Shown here: positions 45,789-60,700 of the stretch, one piece after another
Position numbering within the stretch: the first letter of the stretch is position 1
How the letters are laid out: every line of letters starts with the position of its first letter
DNA from: Bugula neritina
Taxonomy: Eukaryota > Bryozoa > Gymnolaemata > Cheilostomatida > Bugulidae
DNA length: 64,000 nt
NCBI GenBank assembly: GCA_964035545.1
Contig: OZ037768.1
Span: 23,462,819 to 23,526,818 of the forward strand
Reading direction: 5' to 3'
Made by a program: the position numbers and the translations under genes
Notes under the pieces: generated by a model
Told to the model about the DNA's origin: nothing
The model's input: only the letters and a program-made list of their open reading frames with translations
The model's database searches: none

Positions 45789-48700
45789 TTACTCCTCATC
45801 ACTAGAATCACTCTCTATCTTCTCCCCCATGATGTTCTCCCCCATGTCGTCCGTGCCGTCCCGGCTGTTATCTACTAGTCTGAGAGACACGACAGATAGC
45901 GAGTCCTTGAGACCAAAGCACAAGAGTTGTCCGTCCATAGCGACAGTCATGGCACTGATGCGAGTGTCAGGAGTGTACACAGCTAACACTACTCCCTTAT
46001 CTAAGTCCCACATAGAGATATCACCAGCGTATATTATAGCCTTGCTCCCACCTTTCAGTATGAAGATCTTATTCATTCCAAACTGAAAGTTCATTCCTTG
46101 GTAGCCATGGATCTTACGCAGTGAGCTCTTTTTAAAGGGCTCCCAGATACGCAGCTCACAGTTTCCTTTACCAAACAGAACTCGTTGAGCGTCGTCAGAG
46201 ATACCGATGGCGCAGACATCTTTCTCATTCTTTAGCCTCTTTCTCACCGTCCCCTCAAAGCAGTCCCACAGTGTCACGTAGCTCACCTACAAACATGGAA
46301 ACATGTTATGAACTGGGATGACACACTCTTGAACAACATATTAGAGCATGGTATATCTGCCATAACAGCAACCACCCTTCAGTAGCCTTCGAGTTAAAAG
46401 TTCCCAACCTTGGAAATATAATCTTCCCTAATTAGTTTCAAGTTTGTGACTTATCAAATGTTGTCAACTAGTTTCAATGCTGTACTTTGGTTCATTATAC
46501 TCAGTTTATACAACTATTAATATAATCATGACCAAGTCACTGAAAGAAGAAGCCTTAAGGAGTAGGGGGGCTTCTATTAAAACCTGGTATTCTATTTATA
46601 GCTGCCTTTTTACAAGCTGAAAAAGATGGACTAACTTCATTAAGAAACAATTTGCTGACATCAAAGATGTGTTTCATCAGATATGTTAAAGATATGTTAA
46701 TAGTAATGGTCATATGCTAATTATCTATACATGTAACTTTTCTTCTAACTTCTTCTCACATCAATTTTGAACTCTATCTATATATTACATATGCAGATTA
46801 TTCAATTTAATTTACAGCATAAACAAGAAACTTATATTTCAGATTGCATTACTTCTACAATTACAGAGAATTACAAATTTATAACCATGAGCTTCAAAAT
46901 GCAAACCATCCATGTTTCATCATATAGCAGCTACGTCACATGACCTAACAAAATGATTTCAGCATTTCTAAATTTTGGAACTCCATTTGAATGTCACGTT
47001 GTCAAAGTGATGCCATACTAGATTAATTACTTCAAGACATCCACTCAGTGCATGTTACTTAACCTCAGTTTAAAAGTCAAGGTTTAGTCTTGAACCAAAA
47101 TTGTTATAAATTCACCCACTCAACTTTCACTCCAAACCAAACAATCAAAAGTTACTTAAATGATTCAAATTGAAGCCGTAGACACATTATACATAGATTG
47201 CAATAGTCAGTATATAATATATCTCAAAGCACTTATTTTGGGCTAGAAATATAAGTTACTTGTAGCTATGGTTGCTAGGATACCGGTATACATATAAATA
47301 AACATGTATACCCAGTAAAAGATATTAATTAAGAAAATTAGCATTGACCAATATCTTTAGTTTAATGGAAGTGACTTGGTGTAAGCACTGAGACACTATC
47401 ATATTAGACGCTGTCACTACATTGCTCTATGCTTTCTATAATTTGCTAATTATTGCTAAGTGATAGCTGAAAGCTATTTCTAATTCACAATCAAAATTAT
47501 GAAAGTCGCTCCCACCATTGATACAAGAATAGTATTGCTTTTTCCTCAAACTTGAAGTTTTTTTTGAAATTCTATTGATAACTAAATTTCAATTAAAATA
47601 GATAAACTGTTCCAAGTGTAGCTTTCAGAAATTCATACATTGACTGCTATTTTAAACGATGCAGTCTACAAGATATGACATCATACCATGAACTAACCAA
47701 TAAGCTGCTTACCTTATCATCTTCATCGTAGTTTGTATGGACGAGAAAGCTGCCGTCGTATGTGAGGGCCGCGACGTAAAGATGTAGCAGGGAGTTGTCA
47801 TTCTCTAGCGTCTGTACATGGTCTTTCTTTTCCATATCAAACACACAGAGATGGTGAGAGAAAAAGGAGGCAACTACAACTTTCTCATCACCTACAGTAG
47901 ACGTAGTAAATACTTTATTATGAAAAATACTACGCGAATAAATATGATCTATTTTCATGCAATAGATATAACATAAAAAATAATGACTTTTAATATAATA
48001 CGTTGAGTCAAATGTAATGTATATAATTTTGTATTAGTAATGAAACGCTAATTCAAATATATAGCAATGGAGCAGTGGGTAGATAAGTTGGTCTAGTGTT
48101 CAGGACCAGAGCATCATCAGTGAGGTCAGGAGAGGCACTCAATTACTCCTGTGTAACTGTTGATGTTCTCATATTGTAAGAATGGTTTGATGTAAATTCC
48201 ATAGTATTATTATCGTAGCATTTTTACAGAGTTTTGTGATCATAAAAAGTTTGTAATAATTATACAACATGAATAATGTAAAAAATTAAAACTCTAATAA
48301 GATAACAAATAATATGTGAAACAAACCGCTTAGTATGAACTGCTCGACTCCATTTTCTCTCTCTTTTCGCTTCTCTTCCATTTCCTTCAACTCTTCTTCC
48401 AATTGCAGCTCTCGTCTTTTCTGACGTTTCTCGGAGGACTCTGTCCGTCTGTCCCAGGGTGTCATCTTAGCAGTGTACTGCCTCTTTTTCATGTGAACCG
48501 AAGCTTCCTGGTTCAGATGGTTAGCAGTCATGTCTGACTTGGACTGAAACGTTGGCTTTATCCGATACGCAATCGTACCTGGAGTAGAACAAACTCGGTT
48601 TGTCTTTTCATCTTCAGATAACTTCGAAGCCATTTACAAAGTGAATTTAAAAACATTTTAGCCTATCTTTGTGAAAAGGCAAATACGCATTTAGCCAAAA

Positions 48701-51700
48701 TCAGAAACCATAGCTAAGTGCTGCTTGCAGCACATTTGTTATGAACATATTATGAAACCAAGTGCGAGGTTAGGGGACGTATATCAACTCCTCCACCTAC
48801 CGGTTGAGAGACTCCAGATATAGATCTGGTTCCTGTTCTCTGATAGGCCCATCAGCAGGTCATCGTTGAGCAGTTTAAACTCGTGAGCTCTGGAGGGGAT
48901 GATATACACGGCCGGTACTTTGCGTTCAAATCTCTTCGCTCTCAGATCGTATATGTAGACAGACTGGTAGATGTTGGAAGAGCCAGTAATCCCCTTATCA
49001 GCTAAAATGTAGAGTACTAAGGCTATAGACTAAGGAAGCTAATGCTATGGTGACACGGAAAAGATTTGGGTCATAAAAAAAATACAGAATAAATGAAATC
49101 AAAATATAGCATACTTGCTATAATCCCTGAATTTTATAATATATCATTATATTTATGATATTATTATAAATATTTAGCGAAAATATACATATTTGCAAGT
49201 AGAGAACAGTTGTTAATAACACGGGTGGTGGACACAAACACTCAAACCTGAAATAGAAGGAAGGGTGTGCTAGGCTAATAGTAGACACAGCATCACGTGG
49301 GTTAATGAAAAAGCTGCTACAACTTTTTTGTGTGGGCCTATTATTTTTTCAAAATAAGTTAAAGGAGTTTTAAAGACCTCTCCTTTGAAGCCTTACTCAT
49401 CATAATTAAGCAAAGTAATAAAAATTATTACCTAATGTTTTATAGGAACCATTAAACAATTTTAACAGGAGCAAATAAAAATTGATTAGAAAATTTTTCT
49501 AGAACTTAATTTATTGAACTACAATTCCTTGTTATATACACACGGTTATTTCAATATATTTCTATGTTATTATCTATAGGAAATTCTAGGCATGGTACTT
49601 GTAGATGCACCATGACTAACTACATTTGTTTAAAGTAATGATATCAATTTACATTTATATTAAGCAGTAGTAAGTTTTGATAGTTAAAGAAGAGTTTGTG
49701 TGTTATTGGGGGAATAGCTTTTCTCTGACAGTCTACAATTACTAAATACCTTCCGTATAAGGCCGACGGAGATGATTTTGTGAGGGATTGCTCTCTCCGG
49801 AAAACCGGCCTGAGATATGTACAAACAAAATCATGAATAAACTGAATGCATGAGTAAAATCACTTTTGCAAAACTTCTTTAGTCCTTAGTCTATTATTAA
49901 CCATTGTGGGGATAGACCATTCTATTAATAGACATTGTGGGAAAGACTGTTATATTAATAACTATAAACTATCTTAGTTGGAAAATTTTCCAAAAACTTC
50001 AAGGGGTAACTATACTTGTGTCTGAATTCCTTTGCAGCATCTAAATTTTGAATTGAATATGAAATATGAATCAACAGGGTTGGGTATTATAAAAATCTTC
50101 TACACTATTTTACGGTATATAATTTGCATGCAAGCAGTCAGCCATTTTGGAGAGCACTATGCCTGCATGCCAAAGCACAAGTTGACAACAAAATGGTGGA
50201 CACAGAGGTTGTTACAATATTCACTGATATATAAGGATTAATCAGCTTATATAGAAGCAGCACAATTTCTGCCTCAAATGCTACCATAACAATTGACATC
50301 TTCCAGTCTACTTAAAACCTCTAAATTTTACCAAATGTTCTTGTTGAGTTGAAATGTGACCTCCAAGTGAGGACACAACAAATGTGACACAACACCATTT
50401 CTCAATAACATTCCCATGCTTTGTTTGGCAAACAAATAACCACACACAGTGCATGCATGAGATCAACTCACAAGCATGAATTATATAAAAACTCTTATTA
50501 TTCCGTATGCTGCTAATGACTTCAGTGTTGAAGGAAGAGAAGCTGTGTGAGCTGAACCTTACCGAGTATGACTGCCTTAGTATTTCTAATCACCACGATG
50601 TCTGTCGGGTCAACCAGACCGTGTTCTATTCTAACAGCAGTTCCACTAGTTTTGCCTTTGGCAACGTTCCAGACAGCAAGGGGTCCGTTGTCAGTGGCGG
50701 AGGCAACAACGTAACGGGGGTAGTCCTTCATTGCCACAAGATCAAATACTCCCACACTCTGTTTCATCTGTTGTTATACAATAATGTCGTGTAATACACT
50801 TTGTAAGTATATGTAATATATGGTATAATAAGTATATAAAAATACATGGTATAGTATGCAACACTATACTGTATAACAATTTGTCAATAATACGAAAATC
50901 GCTAAATGCAGCACAAAACTCTGGGTTTGGGTTCAACAACAGTGTGTGAATAAACAAGTTTTGCTTATTGCACTCGTGACCCCAAGCTTTGTGCTGAATT
51001 TAGCAATTTTCTAACAATACTGCTGATAAAAAGCAACTAAAACAAATGTATTGAAACACAATTTAGTCTTCTGCATAGTCTCAGTGAGACTTACTTTTGG
51101 TGCAGGTTTGATGATGGAGCCGCTGAGATTCCATAGTCTGAGAGTGCTCTCCCCTTTACTAGAGGTGAGTACATACTGGAGAGTAACAAGGCCGGCTATG
51201 TGAGCTACCCCCGCATGGCTAGCCAAGTGCTTGTGTTCCTCAGTCTCCATGTTCCACACGGCCAAGTCGGAGGACCAGGTGTGGTGGGAAGTGCTGGAGC
51301 ACAGACAATGTGAGCCGGTGTTGTTGATAAACAGTCTCTCTATGTTATCCTCGTCACAGCCTCGGAGCGTTCTGACAAACGCACCTCCTGAAGTAGAGAA
51401 TATGTCGACGGCGTAAGGCATCTCCCTCTTTAAATACTTGAACTGATACCCTGCAGCAAAGTACTCTCCGCTAATAGCCAAAGCAGTGATTCTAGCCGAT
51501 TCATTAGAACAGTTGAGGGTATAGACTACGACACCCGTCTTGATGTTCTGCGTGAAGGCTGAGGCTTCGTCTTTGTATGCCACCAGCAGCTGGTCTCCAA
51601 AGGTCGTCTCGCTGATGAGAAGAGTTTTGTCTTTGTTGATGACAGACTCGGCTTTCTCCTCGCCTTCTTTCTTGTCCTCTAACTGACACTCTTTGATCAT

Positions 51701-54700
51701 CGAGAAGTCCAACTCGAGGTTGTAAGATCTGCAGAAGATAACCAAATTCAGTCAAGTTTTCAACTAAACTTGAACAATAGTATAGTTGAAATTTATAGCT
51801 TTAGGTCCACAATAAACATTGTGAAGAAGAATGTCACCTCATAGTGTTGACTCCAATCAAACAGCAGACGAGCACCTTGGTATTCTGGCTAATCGCAATC
51901 TTGGCATAGTCGTCGAACTCACTGAAGGAGAAGAGACATTGGGAGGTGTTGATGTCCCAAACCCTGACACAGCTGGTTTCTGAGGTCACAATCACCTGGT
52001 TCTCTAAGGCTACTAGAATCTACACATGCAAATGAAGAAAGATTAACTTAAATTATACAAACAATCTTTATTTGTTAACTGGTAGATTTAAGGGAGCTTT
52101 GTGATTTTCAACCAATTGGTCAACTTTACGTGATGAGTTTTAAGGATTAAGTATTCAATTACTATATGTTTGTATCTTTTATTGAGTTGTCTATGCGCAG
52201 CACTGAAAACATAAATTCTACATTGAAATTTATCTCTTCAAATCAGACGTATAGTAAAGTCATGTGCTTGTCTCTAAGGAGGTATAAATTATCTCCCCGC
52301 TAAGAGAAATATAATTATTATGAAGTTGTTCAACACAATGCAAGTGCCAAAATACACAACTTTGCAACTATAGAAGATATAATTGTCTGTTTCTCTTTAA
52401 ATACAGCTCTTGTATCAAAATATTGATTCAAAATCTAAAAATAGCAAGTTCCTTGTTCCCTTAAAACTATCTTCGTTCCCTCTGTGCCAATTACCTACCG
52501 AATGTGATGGATTACTGCAACTAAGTTTCAATTCTACTAATTAGTTTTCGATTTCACACAATAAACAGGCAATTCATTGTTTACATTCTCAATAAAAAGC
52601 AAAGTAACAGCTGCAATGTTATATGACTATATACTATATTGTAGCACATCACACTACGTTATGGGATATTATATGAAATTACTTTAAATTATATTATATT
52701 ATACTAATTAACTACAGTATACAATATTATGTTATATTATATGACATTGTAATATATTATATAATATTATATTTTAATATTACACCATATATATTATACT
52801 TTATTATTTTATATTACGTCATATTATATTACATTGTATTATATTTTAATATTATATTATATTTTATGCTGTTGTATTATATTATATTATATTTCATTAT
52901 GTTATATTATTATATGAATAATGCTGGCGGAGCATTAGCCTACATTCTAGTTAAAGCTGTATCAATAAGAAGGGTGGGCAAAGCAGAGTACCCTATTCTA
53001 TAGACATACACACAAACCTGCAGAACGTCTTTGCCAACTCCAGGTATAGTCTTAGTAACTTTCCCAGATCTCAAGTCCCACATCTTGATGGTATTATCGA
53101 GGGATGAGGAAACGCCCCGCATGCCTTCTGAAGTTAGACCAATGGCCGTGATCTCAGCCGTATGTCCGACAAGAATGTCCGACAAAGCACCACCTAGAGA
53201 AAGAAACCTTGATCTCTTATGATAAATGTAACAGCATTGTATATAACACCACCTTGATCTCTGTACCATGACTACGTGTACAAGTTTCTTGTAAGAGCAA
53301 TGAAGTAAATACGGAGCCCAGTGTAAAGGCTACACGTCGTATAATGATGTGGCGGGGGTGTAGGTAGGAGTGTAGGTGGGGCGTAGGTGGGGGAATAGCT
53401 GGGGTGTAGGAAGAGAGGAACGTACCTGGAGGGGTGAGGCAGGTGATGGAGGGGTAGAAGGTGGGTATAGATGACCTGCTGATCTGAGCCATTAGGGGGT
53501 GACAGGCAGGATAGACCTTGGGGTCAGCTGAGGTCACCGGAACATCCTGAAAGGAGACAAACAGCAGACGTATAGCAGCTGATGTATAGTAGTATACATA
53601 TAGTAATATACATATAATAATATACGTAGGATAGTATACATATAGTAATATACATATAACAATATATATAATAGTATACATATAATAATACACATATAAT
53701 AATATACATATAAATATATGCATATAATAGTATACATATAATATACATATAGTAATATATATAATAATACACATATAATAGTATACATATAATATATATA
53801 TAGTAATATACATATAATAATATACATATAGTAATATATATAATAATATACATATAGTAATATATATAATAATATACATATAGTAATATATATAATAATA
53901 TACATATAAATACCTTCATGATCAAACTCCTAAGTCTGCCAGAAAGCTGAGAGCCGAGTTGTTTTGGGTCTTTCTCAAGTACTACTCTGCTAAGCTGAAA
54001 TGTCTCAAGTAATATGTTCAAGTCCTTATCTTTAGGCTCAATAGATATTGCCAAGTAGAAGTCATCAAATATGGTTCGTATCCCAGAGCCACATAGCTTG
54101 GCCAACAACCACTCATAATTACACAAACACTCAGACTTTAGCATGTCAAACTGGTTGGAGTTAATGAAGTGGTACGGTAACTCGTTCAACGCTCTCTTAT
54201 TGTACACAATGCTAGTCGTTCCGTCTTCTTTTTCCAGCTCGTAGGTGAGGTTTTGTGATGCCACATATCGCGGAACACCGTCTTCGTTGTTGGGAGTTGG
54301 CTTATTTTTCCCGCTCCACATTCCAGTGAAATATTCTGCCATTGCTTTGTGGTATGAAGGAGCCTAAACAGTCATGTTATATATTCATATAAAGATAAAA
54401 CTCTTGCGTACTGTGCACAGTAATTGTGTTGATTGTGTAGTTGAAGTGTGTTACAAACAGCAAACTTTAAAGGGTTGCAATCATCTTTATTCTGTCAAAT
54501 ATTTGATGAGTAGAGAATGCATATCAGGTAAGTAAAATTATGCTGAATGCATCCTTGTTGATGTTTATTAACTAAAAGTGGCTCTTTAGCTTAATTAAGT
54601 GTTATTTCTAAATTTTGCGCTGAAGAAATGTGACCATTGTATTTAAAATGGGACAACTACCCTAAACTATATACATAAACCAAATAAAACTAAATTATAA

Positions 54701-57700
54701 TGCAAAATAAAATAAGACAAAGCAATGGTCTATCATATCCCTTGCTTATAAATTAGATACAAAGTTATAAATAAATCTAGCTGCGCTTCATTGTCACGTT
54801 CTGATTGCCCAAGATAGTTTGAATTTACAAGCCCTGTGGGAGTAATCACCACACTGCAGTAATGAGCAGACGATTCTGGTTAGATATTTATTTTGTATAC
54901 AAATAGACCCACACAGTTGTTATGTAATTATGTAATTATATGCATTATGTATGTATATGTATGTTAAAAAAGGATCTTCAGATGGGATTGTAAATAAAAC
55001 TTTATCACTTTACTGCCTGCAAAGTTTTAATAAACACTTATCACTTACTCTGTCACACTATTTACTCTGTCACACTACTCACTCTGTCACATGCTACTCA
55101 CTCTGTCACACTACTCACTCTGTCACACTACTCACTCTGTCACACGCTACTCACTCTGTCACACTACTTACTCTGTCACACTACTCACTCTGTCACATGC
55201 TACTCACTCTGTCACACTACTCACTCTGTCACATGCTACTCACTCTGTCACATGCTACTCACTCTGTCACACTACTCACTCTGTCACACTACTCACTCTG
55301 TCACACTACTTACTCTGTCACACTACTCACTCTGTCACACTACTCACTCTGTCACACTACTCACCCTGTCACACTACTTACTCTGTCCCGCTGTAAGAGA
55401 TATCTCTCGGCAGCAGCCTCATGATACTGAGTGTGTGACCATTGGATAGTCTTTAGTCCGTCTGCTGCCAATTCTGTTACATAACTTTTCAAGTCTTGCC
55501 TCAGCCGAATGAGCAATGCAGGAGGACATCTTCTAATCTCCAACTACAAGAAAAAATGTTTCAATTGCTATTTCTGAATAGTTCTACAGGAGTTATCTAT
55601 CCATATTTCCCAGGCAAGCATTTCATAAACTATTAATGATGACCAAGAAAATAACTTTACTCGATCACTCAAAAGGTTACTTTAGTATTAGAGTGTTATA
55701 TACTTGAAACTGTGTATTAATGCAGAAATTACACCTGAAATGCTTTAAGTTTTCTAAGAATAATCACCTTGTACTGGACGCACAACTCCTCCATCACCAT
55801 GTCGTCCAATGAAATTAAGTCTTCCAGCTCATTGAATGTAACACCTTTTCGTGATGCTGTTATGTAGCCCAAAGCCCTTCTTACCAATGGCTCTCCGTGA
55901 TCTTTTTCCAAGCGGGCAAAAGCTACGGTAGCGACTCTACAAAAGGTATTCCTCAGATACAGGAAACAGGAAATGATCTTGCATGACTTCAAATCGATTT
56001 CAAATTTTCAATAAAAACCAACTTTTAAGTACAACTATCAAAGTTAAATCAACTTTGAGGTAAAGTTAACTTTTACTAGTTAATTGAGCAGAATTTGACT
56101 ACCTTTTGACAGCAGAGGCCAGCTTGTAGTTTTCTGGAAGAAGGTAGCTGGACCATTGAATAGCCTCGTGGAAAGCCGTCTGCAGAAAGAGGGGGTTGGG
56201 ACAGTCTTTGTATGCCTTCATTACCGTGTTGTACTGGTCGTCTGTGAGCGTGCGATTGGCTGAGCTTAGCCAATGAGACATGATTACTGCTGCATCCTCA
56301 GCCTGCAAATAATTTCCAAAATTTTAACAATATTTTTACATTGATGGTAATTATTGGCTAAGAATAAATACTTCCTCAATTTGGAATGAGTTTTTGAAAA
56401 ACAACCATGATGACTTATTGCTTTTTATAACTAAATGATAAAGAGTATACATATAATTACTTATAGAAAACTAGACTGGTGATAAAGAGTATACATATAG
56501 CCAATTGTTTAATATTAAATATACAACATAGGACTAACTGTTAAACAGTGAAGAAATGCTATAAAGAGTATACATACAAGTACCTAATAACTATTAGTTA
56601 AAGACTAAAGAGTATACATGAAAACCCGACTTACTGGCAGTTTTTCCACTTCCAGAAAGTTCTTCTCCATTTTACCCCATAACTTCTTGGCGGCTTCAAG
56701 TACTACCATTTTCTCTTCAGGTTGGCAGGAGAAGATAACTTTAACATGGGGAGGCAACTCTTTAGGCATCCATGGCAGTTTCCTTGCATCATGCTCATCT
56801 ACAATGTATGACATGTTTATATTATATAATTCAGTTTAAACTATAGACAGATGTCAGCTTACAGAGCTGAAACGTTGTTATGGGAAAGATAAATGCTACA
56901 TGCCTTAATGTTGACTAAATTCTAAAGCAACAGACAGACTAACCTGTTGTGTACACAATATATAGCCAGCTAGAGTTTGTAATATAGACACTGACGCCAT
57001 TTACCAACCAATCATACAGCCAATAATGATATAACAGCATATTTTTACATCAAGAAAATAAATATATAATAGTATAGTATATAGTATAATAATATATAGT
57101 AGTATAACACTATATAATAGTATAGCATATAATATAGTAGTATTTAATGTAGTAGGATTTAGTATAATATGATAGTGCATATTATATAATATATTACATA
57201 ATTTACATAAATTGTATTAGCAAAGATGCCACATATTATACACATGAAAAGCACCTTACAGTTAGTATTACAAGCATGTTATTGGGAGTTATTCTCACCT
57301 GCTAGTTGGTCTACTGAGTCAATCACAATTATCAGTGGCTGATCAGCTGTTGCAAATTTTATTCTTTCAGAAAAATCATTCACTAATCCTCGATAACCCT
57401 GAAATATGTAAAGTATGTGATAAACTAAATTAAAAAATGGTAAAAGAAAAAATTTGATAAATGCAACATTATTTTATAGTAAATTTGAAATAAGTTTGGG
57501 TAAAATATTACCTGCAGTATAGACTAATTTAATTTTTTTAGAGGGAAGCATTGAGGAACTATAATAACTATTCCAAGTGGAAAATTGCTAAGAGATAGAA
57601 TTCAGGAGTGTTTAGAGTAAATTGGAAAGTTGTTACATAGTAGCTGAAAATTTCCAATAGGAAATAAATGCCTGTAAGGCGGGAAAGTTATTAGACAATT

Positions 57701-60700
57701 TAGCTTGGAACTTGCTATCAATGCTTCTACAGATTCTAAGGTAAGGAGAGATCTACCAGATTTCAATGTGGAAATTTAGAGGATCTTGAATTATATAGAA
57801 TTATTTTATAAAAACAAAGTAATATCACATATACATGCATCTATGTATTTGTACAATGCAGGTATAACAATAATAAAAACAAATTATGATACAGAATTAA
57901 TTTTAATTTCAAAGATTAAATTATCGAATAAAAGTAAGATTACTGAAGCTAATTACAGTAAGGTTTACACAAAATATGATATTAGCTAATCGATGTTACA
58001 TATATAATAGTATATATTGGTATTATATAATTAAAATAAAGTATCTATATTGACATATCGGATATTTACAGACATTTTCACATAAAATAGCATGCACAAT
58101 CATATACGTGTGTGGAATATGAATTCTAAAGAGAGAGGGAGATGATTGCTAAATAACTACTTGTAGACTATATGCAGAAATTTTGCAAATAGCTAAATTG
58201 CAAGTTGATGAATAGACACTAAAACATTACATAAATATACTCAAAAGCTTTAAAAATATTAAATAACTTTTAATTTCGGTCATCTTAACAGTTTGTGAGA
58301 GACAATTTAGCTTTAGTCAATATAGAGAATGATTTTTACTGTCAAGTAAATGAAGTTAAGGCAGTGAATTGTATAATATCATATACTATATTCAATTTAA
58401 TCTATAAGATAGAGGTATATACAAGAACAGAGTGCAATGTGGGAGTTTTCTATACCTGTGCAGTGTTGAAGGAAAACAGCTACAAACAACCAATCAGAAG
58501 ATACAAAAATAAAGGAAAATAATGAAAGGAATTAGTTGCAGCTCATAATTAACAATATTCACAACTATTATTACAATGAACAGGTAAAATACAAAATATA
58601 AATATCAGACTATGAAAAAAATTAGAAAAGTTGCTTTAAAGTTCATTCTTGTAACTAAAAAGTTGTGCATGCTGCATTGCCTTACATTACATGAGGAGAC
58701 AAATATCATTTCACATTCCCTTCGTGTCCATTGACTATTATTAAGCTTTGTACATATTTTTAATTTAACTTCAACAGAATAATATATTTATAAACCAACA
58801 ATTTTCATATCAACCTTTGGTAAAACTACTTGACTTTAAATTGCATATGATACTTTAAATGCTCATATGTTAAATCCTAATCATATATAATATATGATTA
58901 TATAATGTAATATATATTGTAATAATATATAATATATACACTATATACTATTACATTATATATTATTATAATATTACTATATACATTACATTATGTTTCA
59001 CTAATATTTGTATTAGTATATATTATTATTTTAATATATATTATATTATATAATATATTATGAATAAAGCATAAAAAAGCAATCACTCCTACATCATAGC
59101 CCGAGAACAGAGAGTGAAACTAACCGTAGGTACTAGATCTGGGTCTGTGTTATATATTAGAGCTAGTTGTATGCTAATAGACTGTAGGAGTAGTCTAACG
59201 TTCTGTGACTCACTGGTGATGCCACAAGATCTGAATATCACAGCCGGAGATGCTCTACAAACATATGACTGACTGTCTATATACTGTCTATATACTGTCT
59301 ATAAACTGTATATAAACTGTCTATAAACTGTCTATAAACTGTGTATAAACTCTCTATAAACTACCAAAAACTTAACTCATCCTAACATCTTGTTATTATG
59401 TGTAAACTTTTACTATTTATTCACGAAAAAACCAAAGGAAAAGAAACACTATGAATATAAATAAAATCAATATTAACTAAATTATTTATTATTCAATTCA
59501 ATTTAAAATAATATCTAAACCAGGATTTTTAAAGAACCTTTTTAAACAATTTTGCGTACAATCACACAGCCACAACATAGCAGAAAGGTAATTGCCTCAC
59601 AAAAAGTTCTTCTTTAAATAACATACTATATCAATAGAGTTGTTCCATTTTTCCCATTTATTTTGACCATCCTTTGAAAGACAGATAATATGACTATGAT
59701 TATATATTCTCTAGCAATACAGAAGTTGTCGCAAACATTGGAAACCAGAATTGCATGAAGAATAACAGAGAAAGTGCTTGCAAATACAATATAAGACAAA
59801 ATACTAACTCTACCTGTCTTTGTAGTATCTACAATACAGCAAAGAATGTTCATTTTAGTCTAAACCTTAGATTCAACCAGCTATACCCTGGAGTTGATAA
59901 TATATAAGACTAAAGTCACGTAAGCTGTTGATAAATTTGTTGATGCAGTTAGAAGGTCTTATGCCATCAGCACGTCTGTTTATTTCATTAGTAAATTGGA
60001 GATTTTGTCTCAGCTGACACAGCATAAGGAGATGTGAGTCAGAAAACGCAATGCAAGAGGACAAAAAGGCGGCCATTAGTGCAGTGTATGAGATTCAATA
60101 TGTCATCTCCTTATGTACCAGATCGAATAGATATTCTGCAGAGAAACAAGCCCCATGTTGATTAGAAAAACAGTTACAGTGTTAAACTTTCTAATGATGC
60201 TTAAAAGTGCAAAGTGGCAAAAGACTTTAAAATGATTTTAGCAAAAGAAACTTTAATTACAATGACTGCATATTAGATATATAATAGATATAATAATTTA
60301 AATACATGTTTAATAAGAAGCCAATAAGATTTGAACCCTCAGTTAATGGTAATTCGTACACCAGAGATGAGTCGCTAGCTAGATATGAGTCATCAATCAA
60401 AGATGAGTCATTAACTAGTCTGATACTTACTGCTTACACCACTTCTGACAGTCTCTGGCTGCTCTGCAGACTAAACTCTTGCGACCCATTCCAGTCTTAC
60501 CATATATGGTCAATGGAAGTTGTGAGTCAGAACGTAAATACTCCTTGATCTGTTGCAGAAGTTCCTGCCTACCATGAAAACTTCGCGCCCTGAAAATTAA
60601 GTTAAAAAGCTCTAAAATGTAGTTGATACTTATCAAATGCCAAGTAACATTTCAACATCTGCACATATGTTCTGGTTAAAGTTGTACATAAATTCTCTAA

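Noticed and set aside
53217-53905. Large Tyr/Ile/Cys-rich frames, minus strand
   Set aside because: They read through the AT-rich array between two NWD1-like exons; the true exons are 53426-53546 and 53914-54363.
54951-55449. Plus-strand His/Ser/Leu repeat ORFs
   Set aside because: Stop-free translation of the 17-bp array; no independent support.
59873-60076. 67-codon minus-strand ORF in an NWD1-like intron
   Set aside because: Looked briefly like a transposon protein fragment, but too short and without a recognisable motif.
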